Origin: DATMMS01 sp036824145
GTDB taxonomy: Bacteria; Chloroflexota; Dormibacteria; DASZGP01
Length of the DNA stretch: 27,325 nt
Assembly: GCA_036824145.1 (NCBI GenBank)
Contig: DAITAT010000027.1
Coordinates: forward strand, 1 to 27,325
Direction of reading: 5' to 3'
Shown here: positions 17,597-24,922 of the stretch, piece by piece
How the letters are laid out: each line of letters opens with the position of its first letter
How positions within the stretch are numbered: the first letter of the stretch is position 1
Notes under the pieces: generated by a model
Databases searched by the model: none
The model's input: the letters and a program-made list of their open reading frames with translations, nothing else
What the model was told of the DNA's origin: nothing
Position numbers and translations under genes: made by a program

Positions 17597-18643
17597 TGCG
17601 GATTGTGGAAGGGTGAAAGTGACCTGGGTCCCGCCTCGTTCGTGGCTTTCCGCCCAGATGCGCCCCCCGTGGGCCGAGACCAGGTGCTTGCTGATCGCCA
17701 GGCCCAAGCCCGAACCGTCCCCCCGTCGAGTCCGCGCTCGATCGACTTTGTAGAAGCGCTCGAATACCCGAGGCAGTTCTGTCGGCGGAATCCCCGGCCC
17801 TTCGTCGACCACCCAAACCACCGTCTCGCCGGGTCCCGCGGTGGCGCCAACCGTGACCGGCCGGCCTTCCGGGCTGAAGCGATGGGCGTTCTCGAGGAGG
17901 TTCTGCAGGACTTCAGCGACCCGGACCGGGTCGGCCCGGACCCAGAAATCGACAGGCACCTCATCCACGAGCCGGCTGGGGCCCTGGCGGTCGACCACGC
18001 GGCGCCAGCTGTCCACGACCACGTCGTGGAGGCTGAAATCGGTGACCTGGAGCTTGACTTCGCCCTCCAGGAGGGCCAGCTCGGAGACAGTACGGAGAAC
18101 CCCTTCGATGTAGCGCGCCTCTTCGGCAATACGAGCCGCGAAGGTGACGGTCTCCTGGGGCGGGAGGCCGCCCGCCAGGGTCTCGGCGGCCAGGCTCAAT
18201 GACGCCACCGGGGTGCGGAGCTCGTGCGCCAGGTTGGCCACGAAGTCAGCTCGAACAGCTTCCAACCGGCGCACCTCGGTAAGGTCCTCGAAATGGAGGA
18301 AGGCGCTGTCGTCGCTGAGCCTGACGCCGCTCAGCCGCAGGACGCCGCCGAAATTGGCGGTGTTGATCTCCCAGGGACCCGCCTCACCGGCAATTACTTC
18401 GCGGGCGCGATCCTCCACGGCGGGCGTCCGCGTGAAGGCGATCACGCTGCTGGGGATGGCGGGATTCTCGAAGAACTCGAGGGCCGCCCTGGAGGCCGCG
18501 ATCACATGCAGGTCGATGTCGATGCGCAGCCATAGGATCGTCGCCGCGTCCAGCGCTTGGCGGCGCCAGTCGGCGGGCGGGGGGCTGGCTTGAGGCTCGG
18601 AGTTGGGCACCTCGGCCCTGGCGCGTTGGCGCAGGAATCTCAT
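17594..18643 (-). CDS. PhoR-like sensor histidine kinase without membrane segments
   Basis: A 349-residue kinase. Residues about 28-125 look like a PAS domain (WLRIDIDLHVIAASRAALEFFE to FLHFEDLTEVRRLE). The HisKA helix has His140 in FVANLAHELRTPVASL. The ATPase domain has the N box NLLENAHRF (248-256), G1 DEGPGIP (280-286), F box FERFYKVD and G2 GSGLGL (310-315). The sequence is most like the PhoR/SenX3 group, but no transmembrane helix or signal is present, and the previous gene ends only 22 nt upstream, so none has been missed. It should be cytosolic and may sense phosphate status through PhoU and its PAS domain. The likely partner regulator is at 12122-12832, with pstSCAB-phoU between them. 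Confidence 0.9.
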   Translation of the reverse strand: MRFLRQRARAEVPNSEPQASPPPADWRRQALDAATILWLRIDIDLHVIAASRAALEFFENPAIPSSVIAFTRTPAVEDRAREVIAGEAGPWEINTANFGGVLRLSGVRLSDDSAFLHFEDLTEVRRLEAVRADFVANLAHELRTPVASLSLAAETLAGGLPPQETVTFAARIAEEARYIEGVLRTVSELALLEGEVKLQVTDFSLHDVVVDSWRRVVDRQGPSRLVDEVPVDFWVRADPVRVAEVLQNLLENAHRFSPEGRPVTVGATAGPGETVVWVVDEGPGIPPTELPRVFERFYKVDRARTRRGDGSGLGLAISKHLVSAHGGRIWAESHERGGTQVTFTLPQSA

Positions 18644-18665
18644 CCGCGGCCAAGCCTATCTCGGT

Positions 18666-19670
18666 CTACGCGCGCCGGTTCGTCGGCTTCCGGCGCCCTT
18701 TGGCGGGGCTCCGGCTGGCGTCCAGCGCCAGCAGCCCCGCGCCCACCGCCCCGGAAAGATCGCCCAGCTCGGTGCCCAGCATCTTCGGCGGGCGCTTGTC
18801 CATCAAAAGGTGCGGCTTCATCGCCTCGGCGACCCGGTCGATGAACGGCTGACCCAGCCGGTCACCAAGCCCGCCGCCGATGATGATCGCCTCGAGGTCG
18901 AGCAGGTTCTGCGCCGAGGCCAGCGATACGCCAAGGGCCCAGACGGCGTCATCGATGAGCCGTATCGCCATCTTGTCGCCCCGGTCCAGGGCGGAGGCGA
19001 TGGCTCCGCTGGTGAGGCGGTCGCGACCCCTCTGCTCCATCAGCTTGAAGAGGACGGTCTGCTCGCCACGCTCCACCAGCATGCGCGCCCGCAGCTCGAT
19101 CCGGCCGCGGCCGGCGTAGGCCTCCAGGCATCCCCGGCGGCCACACCCGCAGAGGCGACCGCCGTTCTTGACGATGGTGTGCCCGATCTCGCCGGCGGAG
19201 CCCTGGCCGCGCCGCAGCGCACCGTCCAGGATCACGCCGCCGCCGACCCCGGTGCCTACGAAGACTCCGAGCAGGTCCTTGAACGGCCGGCCGGCCCCGG
19301 CCCGATGCTCGCCCAACATGGCGGCGCGAACATCGTTGTCAAACGTCACGGGAACCCCGCCGAAGGCCCCCGAAAGCTTGGGGCCGAGAGGGAATCGCTT
19401 CTGGAAAGCGGGAATGTTGACAGCGTTGATGACGTCGCCGGAGGCGTGGTCGTAGGTGCCCGGGAAGCCCACCCCGATGCCCGCCAGAGATTCCGGCTTC
19501 GCCCGCGCCTCAGCGGCAGCGCTGGTGATCGTTTCCCGGACCGCCTTCAGCACCATCGCCGGCCCGCCCTGGGGGGTGGGGACCCGGGCCTGGCCGATCG
19601 GCTTGCCGTCGCGGACGATCGCGGTCTGGATCTTGGTGCCTCCCATGTCGACTCCGGCGGTCACGGCCAC
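18666..19670 (-). CDS. ROK-family sugar kinase (glucokinase-like)
   Basis: A ROK kinase of about 334 residues. It has the phosphate-binding DMGGTKIQTAIV near the start, FDNDVRAAMLGEH with catalytic Asp, GTGVGGGVILDG, and the ROK zinc site with His in GEIGHTIV and Cys residues in CGCGRRGCLEAYAGR. ATP-dependent phosphorylation of glucose or another hexose is the family role; no repressor helix-turn-helix is present. The start is GTG 19670, placed 7 nt after a TACCCT hexamer (leaderless type); GTG 19664 is possible. The frame is open further upstream but reads as low-quality sequence. The tail is rich in Lys and Arg. It is divergent from the DnaJ-like gene. Confidence 0.9.
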   Translation of the reverse strand: MAVTAGVDMGGTKIQTAIVRDGKPIGQARVPTPQGGPAMVLKAVRETITSAAAEARAKPESLAGIGVGFPGTYDHASGDVINAVNIPAFQKRFPLGPKLSGAFGGVPVTFDNDVRAAMLGEHRAGAGRPFKDLLGVFVGTGVGGGVILDGALRRGQGSAGEIGHTIVKNGGRLCGCGRRGCLEAYAGRGRIELRARMLVERGEQTVLFKLMEQRGRDRLTSGAIASALDRGDKMAIRLIDDAVWALGVSLASAQNLLDLEAIIIGGGLGDRLGQPFIDRVAEAMKPHLLMDKRPPKMLGTELGDLSGAVGAGLLALDASRSPAKGRRKPTNRRA

Positions 19671-19683
19671 GCCGATTAGGGTA
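19671..19683 (-). promoter_or_regulatory. Putative leaderless promoter of the ROK kinase
   Basis: On the minus strand TACCCT (19683-19678) lies 7 nt before GTG 19670. A weak -35 CCGACC stands about 17 bp further upstream. There is no Shine-Dalgarno before the GTG. Confidence 0.4.
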
Positions 19684-19828
19684 TCCGCAATCGGCGGCCG
19701 GTCGGGGAGGTATTCACCGCCACTGCGATCAGGGCTCGACCGAAAGGCTGGGCCTCGTGCTTTTCCGGCTTCGGATGGGCCGCGCCACGGGTTTGCCGAA
19801 CTCGGGAAGGGGGTATCCCCATGACGAC

Positions 19829-20803
19829 ATGGCCGCCGCATTCAGGGACTACTACGAGGTGCTCGGGGTGCCCCGCACCGCCAGTGCCAAAGAGATCAAG
19901 AGCGCCTTCCGGAAGCTGGCGCGCCAGTACCACCCCGACGTAAACGCTGGAGACGCTGCCGCGGAAGCGCGCTTCAAGGAGGTCAACACCGCCAACGAGG
20001 TCCTCAGCGACGCTTCGAAGCGCAAGAAATACGACGAGCTCGGCCCCGACTGGGAGCACTACGATGCCTGGGACAAGGCTGGACGTCCCGGCCATGCCCC
20101 ATTCGGCTCTGGGACTGGGCCTCGGTACCAGACGGTGTCGCCCGGGGAGTTCGCGGACCTCTTCGGCGGGCAGGGATTCGGTGCCCGGGGTTTCAGTCCG
20201 CAGGGCTTCAGCGCCCCGGGCGTCGACGGCTTAGGCGATCTTTTCGGCGGCATGTTCGGTGTTGCCGGCAGGGGTGGGGCGGCGCCACTCCGCGGCCAGG
20301 ACATCGAAGGTGAGACCGAGATCAGCCTCGAGGAGGCCTACCGTGGCACCACCCGGACGATCGAGTTGGCGAGCAACGCCGGCTCTCGCAAGGTAGAGGT
20401 CAAGATCCCCGCGGGGATCAGCGACGGTGCCCGCGTCCGCGTCAAAGGCCAGGGCCCGGCGGGCGCCGCCGGTGGCGCCGCCGGCGATCTCTTCATCCGC
20501 GTCAAGGTGCGCCCGCACCCTCGTTTCAAGCGAGAGGGGAACAATATCCGGTTGTCGGTCAAGATGCCGCTGCGGGCGGCCATCGCCGGCGGCGAGGTCG
20601 AGGTCAAAACCCCGGCCGGCAAGCGCGTCAACCTGAAGATCCCGCGCGAAACCCAGAACGGCAAGGTCCTGCGCATGCGCGGCCTGGGCATGCCGCATCT
20701 TGGCGGCGGCGGGCACGGCGACCTGCTCGCCGAAGTCGAGGTCGAGCTGCCGCTGCCGGCCGATCCCGAGCTCAAGCGCTGGGCCACCGGCGCCTCGAAT
20801 TAG
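19829..20803 (+). CDS. DnaJ-like co-chaperone, CbpA/class B type
   Basis: A 324-residue J-domain protein. The J domain fills residues 5-70 with HPD at 35-37, which stimulates DnaK ATPase. A Gly/Phe-rich linker follows (about 95-150, repeated FGxxGF-like units). Two C-terminal beta domains carry substrate (GQDIEGETEISLEEAYRG and RPHPRFKREGNNIRLSVKMPLRAAIAGGEVEV). The Cys-rich zinc domain of classical DnaJ is absent, which places it with CbpA. ATG 19829 lies just before the J domain; TTG 19793 in frame is a less likely start. No dnaK or grpE is adjacent, and no CIRCE or HAIR operator was seen upstream. Confidence 0.93.
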   Translation: MAAAFRDYYEVLGVPRTASAKEIKSAFRKLARQYHPDVNAGDAAAEARFKEVNTANEVLSDASKRKKYDELGPDWEHYDAWDKAGRPGHAPFGSGTGPRYQTVSPGEFADLFGGQGFGARGFSPQGFSAPGVDGLGDLFGGMFGVAGRGGAAPLRGQDIEGETEISLEEAYRGTTRTIELASNAGSRKVEVKIPAGISDGARVRVKGQGPAGAAGGAAGDLFIRVKVRPHPRFKREGNNIRLSVKMPLRAAIAGGEVEVKTPAGKRVNLKIPRETQNGKVLRMRGLGMPHLGGGGHGDLLAEVEVELPLPADPELKRWATGASN

Positions 20804-20823
20804 GGCGCCGCCGCTTGTTTTTT
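20789..20823 (+). terminator. Weak terminator-like stem-loop after the DnaJ-like gene
   Basis: GGCGCC at 20789-20794 can pair with GGCGCC at 20804-20809, and six T follow at 20818-20823 after an 8-nt spacer. The spacer is long for an intrinsic terminator. The site lies between convergent genes, where a terminator is expected. Confidence 0.35.
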
Positions 20824-21893
20824 CAGACCGCGCTTGCCGCCTGGAGCTCGCCCCGTTCCCACACTCGCACGGGGTGCTCGCGTCCCTGAAGCTGCTCGTA
20901 TTCGCCCACGGCTTCCCAGATGATCTTCCAGGACCGCTCGCCGACGTCCTTTATGTAGTCGCCGTCGACGCCCGCCGCGCGGAGCCTCCGAGTGACCGAA
21001 TCGACGGCGTAGTTCCAGTTGTTGCGGGGGTCGATCCGGGCATTGGCGGGGAGGTCCTCGGGGATGGCGATGAGTCGCTCCGGGTTGACGTAGATCCGCA
21101 GGCACCAGCGCAGGCACCGGTCGACGGCGGCACGGATGCTCTTCTCCTCGCCGTCGTTAACGGCCCGTCGCAGGGCCCAGATGCCGTAGTTGACGTGCCG
21201 GGACTCGTCGCGGGTGACCGCGGTGAAGCCGGCCCGGAACGCCGGCATCATGTCCAGGTTGCGCAGCAGCCGCAGCACCAGCCGCTGGCCCACGAGCGCC
21301 AGGATGCCCTCCACCATCAGGTGGTAGGTGGTCATCCCCTCGACCCAGAGGCTGTAGTTCTTGGGATCCATCCGCACCGCCTCGGTGATCTTGGTGAGTT
21401 CACCCTCGGCGCCGAAGATTCCTCGGTACGCCTCGCTGTCGGTGTGGCGCCGGGCGCGGTCGATCACCCGGTGCAGGTCATCGCCGGGGTGGATCACCTC
21501 GGAGAAGAAGCGGGAGAAGAAGTAGGCGTGGCGGGCCTCGTCGACCACCTGGGTGGAGAGGAACCAGCGGCTCTCCTCGTCAGGCGCAGCCAGCAGCAGC
21601 GGCGAGAGGGTGTCGGCGACCTCCTGCTCGCCAACAAAAAAGCCGCTGAAGATCTGCTCCAGCTGCTCCTGCAGGAAATCCCCGGCGGCGTCCCAGTGCA
21701 CGCGGTCGAGGGTGAAGTCGAGGCTGGCCGCGGACCACTGCTGACGCTCCCACCTCTGGTAGAGGTCGAGGGGGCCGGGAAGCTCGCTCAGGAGGGCGTC
21801 GATGTGGGTGTAGACATCTTCGATGTCGAGGTCCTGCAGCCCCTCGAGCTTGGTGGTTTCAACCTTGAAGACGGTGGCGGCGGTATCGGTCAT
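20823..21893 (-). CDS. R2-like ligand-binding oxidase (R2lox-type diiron or Mn/Fe protein)
   Basis: A 356-residue ferritin-like protein of the ribonucleotide reductase R2 superfamily. Six metal ligands can be placed: Glu89 (GEQEV), Glu119 and His122 (DEARH), Glu195 (MVEG), Glu230 and His233 (DESRH). R2lox proteins have a Val-Tyr ether cross-link with Val three residues after the first Glu and Tyr five before the fourth ligand; here these positions are Val92 and Tyr190, so both are kept. That favours R2lox over a true R2 subunit, and no nrdE/nrdA is nearby. R2lox binds a long-chain fatty acid and a Mn/Fe or Fe/Fe site; its physiological reaction is unknown. ATG 21893 has GGAG at good distance. 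An inverted repeat lies just upstream. Confidence 0.82.
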   Translation of the reverse strand: MTDTAATVFKVETTKLEGLQDLDIEDVYTHIDALLSELPGPLDLYQRWERQQWSAASLDFTLDRVHWDAAGDFLQEQLEQIFSGFFVGEQEVADTLSPLLLAAPDEESRWFLSTQVVDEARHAYFFSRFFSEVIHPGDDLHRVIDRARRHTDSEAYRGIFGAEGELTKITEAVRMDPKNYSLWVEGMTTYHLMVEGILALVGQRLVLRLLRNLDMMPAFRAGFTAVTRDESRHVNYGIWALRRAVNDGEEKSIRAAVDRCLRWCLRIYVNPERLIAIPEDLPANARIDPRNNWNYAVDSVTRRLRAAGVDGDYIKDVGERSWKIIWEAVGEYEQLQGREHPVRVWERGELQAASAV

Positions 21894-21913
21894 TTTCGAC
21901 TCCTGAGCCTTGG

Positions 21914-21936
21914 CTAATACCTGACGGTGCCGTCAG
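21914..21936 (-). promoter_or_regulatory. Inverted-repeat operator overlapping the R2lox promoter
   Basis: 21921-21936 reads CTGACGGTGCCGTCAG, two perfect 7-bp half-sites around a 2-bp centre, with AATAC and TATT flanks. On the minus strand the -10-like TATTAG (21919-21914) abuts it, so a bound repressor would cover the promoter. The size and symmetry suit a TetR-family or similar dimer. No such regulator gene is next to it in this window. Confidence 0.55.
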
Positions 21937-21973
21937 TATTTCACCATCCTGACCGCCAAGCAAGGCGTCGCCG

Positions 21974-21979
21974 TATGGT
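21974..21979 (+). promoter_or_regulatory. Putative leaderless -10 (TATGGT) of the UbiA gene
   Basis: TATGGT lies 6 nt before GTG 21986. A -35-like CTGACC is 19 bp upstream (21949-21954), longer than ideal. No ribosome-binding site precedes the start. Confidence 0.35.
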
Positions 21980-21985
21980 GATGTG

Positions 21986-22819
21986 GTGATCAAAGCCCCG
22001 CTGCGGTCTGCCCTCGCGCTGGCCGGCGCCTGCCACCCCGAGCCGACCCTGGCGGTCACCACCCTGGCGACAGTGCTGGCAGTGAGCGCGGGTCGCGGCA
22101 TCGGCTCGGCGTGGGTGGCGGCGGCGGTGTTTAGCGGCCAGCTCTCGGTGGGGTGGGGCAACGACTACCTCGATCGCGACCGGGACCGTCTCGCCGGACG
22201 CGCCGCCAAGCCGGTAGCGTCGGGCCGCGTCGACCCGGCCCTGGTGCGCCGCGCGGCATGGGTCGCGCTGGTGCTGGCGGCGTTGCTGTCGCTGGCCTCG
22301 GGCCCGGCTGCAACCGCTGTCCACCTACTGGCGCTGCTGATGGCGCACCTCTACAACCTGGGTCTGAAGTCCAGCCCCTTCAGCGTCGTTCCGTACGCAG
22401 TGGCGTTTGCGCAGCTGCCCGCGTTCATCGCCCTCGGCCTGACACCGCCGCACCTGCCACCCGTGTGGGCTGTGGCAGCAGCCGGCCTGATCGGCGCCGC
22501 CGCCCATTTCACGCAAACGCTGCCGGACCTGGAGCTGGACGCAGCCTCCGGCATGAAGGGTTTGCCCCACCGGCTCGGCGCTCGCGGTTCGCTGGCCGTG
22601 GTGGGGTTCTTGCTGGCGGCCGGGGCGCTCGCCGCCGCGCTGGGCCCCGTCGGCCGACCGCCGCCGGCCGCGTTGGTGACGCTGGGCCTAAGCCTGGCGC
22701 TGGTGGTCGCGGTCCTGGTCGAAGGCGCGCTGCGCCGCTACTCGGCCGCCTTCCACCTGACGATCGCCGCTGCCGGCGCTGCGGTGGCCACCTTCCTGGT
22801 CACTGGCCGCCAGCTCTGA
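21986..22819 (+). CDS. UbiA-family prenyltransferase
   Basis: A 277-residue membrane enzyme with about eight or nine spans. The two Asp-rich motifs that bind Mg-prenyl diphosphate are present: NDYLDRDRDRLAGR (from 59) and DLELDAASGMKGLPHRLG (from 181). The family attaches prenyl chains to aromatic or sugar acceptors for quinones, hemes, chlorophylls or lipids. No quinone-pathway partner is adjacent, so the acceptor is unknown. GTG 21986 is favoured over GTG 21983 by the spacing from TATGGT. It is divergent from the R2lox gene. Confidence 0.88.
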   Translation: MIKAPLRSALALAGACHPEPTLAVTTLATVLAVSAGRGIGSAWVAAAVFSGQLSVGWGNDYLDRDRDRLAGRAAKPVASGRVDPALVRRAAWVALVLAALLSLASGPAATAVHLLALLMAHLYNLGLKSSPFSVVPYAVAFAQLPAFIALGLTPPHLPPVWAVAAAGLIGAAAHFTQTLPDLELDAASGMKGLPHRLGARGSLAVVGFLLAAGALAAALGPVGRPPPAALVTLGLSLALVVAVLVEGALRRYSAAFHLTIAAAGAAVATFLVTGRQL

Positions 22820-22842
22820 TACCGCTGAGCGGCTGACCGCGA

Positions 22843-23931
22843 TTAGCGGCCGGAGATCTCCAGGCGGGGCGTCGCCAGCTCGGGCCAATCGCTGTTGGAC
22901 TCCAGCTGGGTGCGCAGGGCTTCGACCGTCTCGATGATCGGTCCCACAAAGATTCCTTCGTGCTCGGGTGCGAACGGCCGCAGGTAAGCGGCGCCGTCGC
23001 GCCACTTGATCAGGGCGCCGTTCTTGTTGCGGCGGTGGTAGTGATAGAAGCCCGCGGCGACCTGCACCAGGCCCTTGTAGAAATCACCGTCGGGCGTGTG
23101 GCGGTGGGGCATCCAGGCTCTCTCCCAGGCCTCGTGCGCTTCCCAGAATTCGCCCTGGTTGAAGAGCTCGACCCCGCGAGCGAGGCCATCGGCGCCGTGC
23201 TCGCCTGCCTCCGCCGCGGCTGCCCCCCCTTCTTCGCGGAGCTTGATGCCCCGGCGCCAACCCCTCACGGCCTCGGCCCGGATCTCCTGGATGGCGATCC
23301 GCCGACCCTGCGGGTGGCGGTTGACCGCCGAGCCGGCCACCAGCAGGTTGGCCCCCGCCTCGGCGACCTGGGGCGCGGTTTGGGCGGTGACGCCGCCGTC
23401 GACCTCGAGGTCGATGACCAACTCACCGTCGTCGATCAGCTCGCGAGCATCACGGACCTTGCCCAGCATCGAGGTGATGAACTTCTGCCCGCCGCGCCCG
23501 GGGTTTACCGTCATCACCAGCAGGTGGTCGACCAGGTCGAGCACGTCGATCACGGCTTCCAGCGGGGTGGCGGGGTTGATCGCGACACCGGCCCGCACGC
23601 CGGCGTTGCGCATGTCCTGCAGAAGCAGGTGGAGGTGGCGGGTGGCTTCGGCCTGGACGATCACCACCTCGCAGCCGGCCTCGGCGAAGGCCTGCCACTG
23701 GCTCTCCGGCCGGTCCACCATCAGGTGAGCCTCGAACGTCAGCTGGCTCTGGTCGCGCACCGCCTGGATGGGGTCGGCGCCATGCGTGATTCGAGGGACG
23801 AAGGAGCCGTCCATGATGTCCCACTGCACGCGGTCCGCACCGGCCGCTTCGAGATCAGCCAGCTCCTCGGCCAAACGCGACTGATTGCAGTCGAGCAGGG
23901 AGGGCACAACCTGGGGGGTCAGCGTATCCAT
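22843..23931 (-). CDS. rpe: Ribulose-phosphate 3-epimerase fused to a DUF309 domain
   Basis: A 362-residue two-domain protein. Residues 5-220 are a ribulose-phosphate 3-epimerase TIM barrel: PSLLDCN, WDIMDGSFVP with Asp38, FEAHLMV with His69, MTVNPGRGGQKF (140-151) and EVDGGV with Asp178. The enzyme interconverts ribulose-5-P and xylulose-5-P. The metal-binding His usually two residues before the first Asp is Gln36 here. After a linker (about 221-249) comes a helical DUF309 domain with LFNQGEFWEAHEAWERAW (256-273) and a following helix DFYKGLVQVAAGFYHYHRRNKNGA. I do not know of this as a standard fusion. ATG 23931 is the only start near the barrel; it begins 11 nt after the upstream lipoprotein stop. 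One continuous frame rules out two genes. Confidence 0.9.
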   Translation of the reverse strand: MDTLTPQVVPSLLDCNQSRLAEELADLEAAGADRVQWDIMDGSFVPRITHGADPIQAVRDQSQLTFEAHLMVDRPESQWQAFAEAGCEVVIVQAEATRHLHLLLQDMRNAGVRAGVAINPATPLEAVIDVLDLVDHLLVMTVNPGRGGQKFITSMLGKVRDARELIDDGELVIDLEVDGGVTAQTAPQVAEAGANLLVAGSAVNRHPQGRRIAIQEIRAEAVRGWRRGIKLREEGGAAAAEAGEHGADGLARGVELFNQGEFWEAHEAWERAWMPHRHTPDGDFYKGLVQVAAGFYHYHRRNKNGALIKWRDGAAYLRPFAPEHEGIFVGPIIETVEALRTQLESNSDWPELATPRLEISGR

Positions 23932-23942
23932 CAGGGGCAATG

Positions 23943-24896
23943 CTAGACGGGCAGCCCTCTCAGCACCGCTTCGATCTCGTCGGGACCGGTGGGTCCGTCG
24001 AACTTGGCGGCGACCAGGCCGTTCTTGTCGACCACGAAGACCCAGGGATCGCTGGTCAGCTTCCACTCATCGAAGGTCGGAGAGACGGTGGCCTTGGCCA
24101 GGTCGGTATTGTCCGGGGTGCCGCCCTTGTAGGTTTCGATGTGGACAAAGTCGACTCCTTTGGGCCGGTATGCAGGCTCCAGCGACTTGACAACGTCGCT
24201 CTCCGGCCCGCAGTTCTTGGAACGGCAGAACCCGGGAGATCCGAAGTAGATGACCACCGGGTGGTGGGCAGCGATGGCGGCGGCGATGCTGGTGTAGTGC
24301 ATGTCGTCGGGAGGCACGTTGGTGTCGATCTCGCGGATGTTGGAGACCTGGGAGGCGGTTGGGTTTTGACTTAGCGGTGCGGGCGAGCCGACCGCGATCC
24401 CCGGGTCGCTGTCGATAACCTGGAAGGCTGCGGTGGTGGTGGTGGAGAGGCTTCCTTGCACCGCCCCCACGACGACGTTGTAGAAGCCCGCTTTGTCGAA
24501 GCTCTGGTGAACGACATACACGCCTTTGTTCTGCAGCATGCCTCCCTCGTAAGGCGCGTCCATCACGGCACCGATCGCGGTCGGCGGGCCGTTGCCGGGC
24601 GGCAACAGATACACCTGCACCTTGACGCTGACGCCGCCACCAACCGGGGTGCCGGTGGCGTCCAGGATGCCAACCGTCAGCCGGCGGTTGGGGCCCTTGA
24701 CCACGCAGGGGGCGCAGGTGCCGGAAGCCGCCGAGGCTACCACCGACTGCAGGGGCGGCACCGACGAGGCGGGGGAGGGGGAGGCGTCCAGCCCACCAAC
24801 CGGGCCGCCGCACGCGCTCAGGATCACCGCCGTCAGCGCCCCGGCCGGGAGCGCCAGACGCCAGCGCAGCTTCGCCCCTCCGGTCGAGCCGTCCAT
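23943..24896 (-). CDS. Lipoprotein with beta-sandwich region and thioredoxin-like domain
   Basis: A 317-residue exported lipoprotein. The signal peptide ends in a lipobox ILSAC with Cys29, followed by a Ser/Pro/Ala linker. Residues about 70-180 look like a beta-sandwich (LTVGILDATGTPV, GVYVVHQSFDKAGFYNVVVG), similar in style to YtkA/FixH-like domains. Residues about 210-317 form a thioredoxin-like fold: HHPVVIYFGSPGFCRSKNCGPE, then VDFVHIETYKG, SPTFDEWKL and DPWVFVVDKNGLVAAKFDG. The Cys pair is C-x4-C, not the usual CxxC. Another pair (CAPC) lies after the linker. The protein may handle redox state or metal outside the membrane. ATG 24896 sits 7 nt after TAGTAT. It is divergent from a TlpA-like gene. 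Confidence 0.75.
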   Translation of the reverse strand: MDGSTGGAKLRWRLALPAGALTAVILSACGGPVGGLDASPSPASSVPPLQSVVASAASGTCAPCVVKGPNRRLTVGILDATGTPVGGGVSVKVQVYLLPPGNGPPTAIGAVMDAPYEGGMLQNKGVYVVHQSFDKAGFYNVVVGAVQGSLSTTTTAAFQVIDSDPGIAVGSPAPLSQNPTASQVSNIREIDTNVPPDDMHYTSIAAAIAAHHPVVIYFGSPGFCRSKNCGPESDVVKSLEPAYRPKGVDFVHIETYKGGTPDNTDLAKATVSPTFDEWKLTSDPWVFVVDKNGLVAAKFDGPTGPDEIEAVLRGLPV

Positions 24897-24909
24897 CACA
24901 CCGATACTA
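24897..24909 (-). promoter_or_regulatory. Putative leaderless promoter of the thioredoxin-fold lipoprotein
   Basis: On the minus strand TAGTAT (24909-24904) is followed by 7 nt and ATG 24896. No clear -35 and no Shine-Dalgarno are seen. The 26-bp space between the two divergent starts must also serve the TlpA-like gene. Confidence 0.45.
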
Positions 24910-24922
24910 AGAATGACAGCAG

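Noticed and set aside
19757..19828. Upstream extension of the DnaJ-like protein
   Set aside because: J-domain proteins start close to the first helix; the extra 24 residues have no family support.
19671..19828. CIRCE or HAIR heat-shock operator before the DnaJ-like gene
   Set aside because: I looked for the long inverted repeats of HrcA and HspR sites and found none.
19671..19841. N-terminal extension of the ROK kinase
   Set aside because: The added 57 residues are Arg/Pro-rich and precede the usual ROK start; they also overlap the divergent promoter region and the start of the DnaJ-like gene.
20823..21893. Ribonucleotide reductase beta subunit (R2)
   Set aside because: The first metal ligand is Glu in a GEQEV motif with the R2lox Val and Tyr pair, and no large-subunit gene is adjacent.
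22820..22842. Intrinsic terminator between UbiA and rpe
   Set aside because: A short CCGC-TGA-GCGG hairpin is possible, but there is no T-run on either strand and the stem is only 4 bp.
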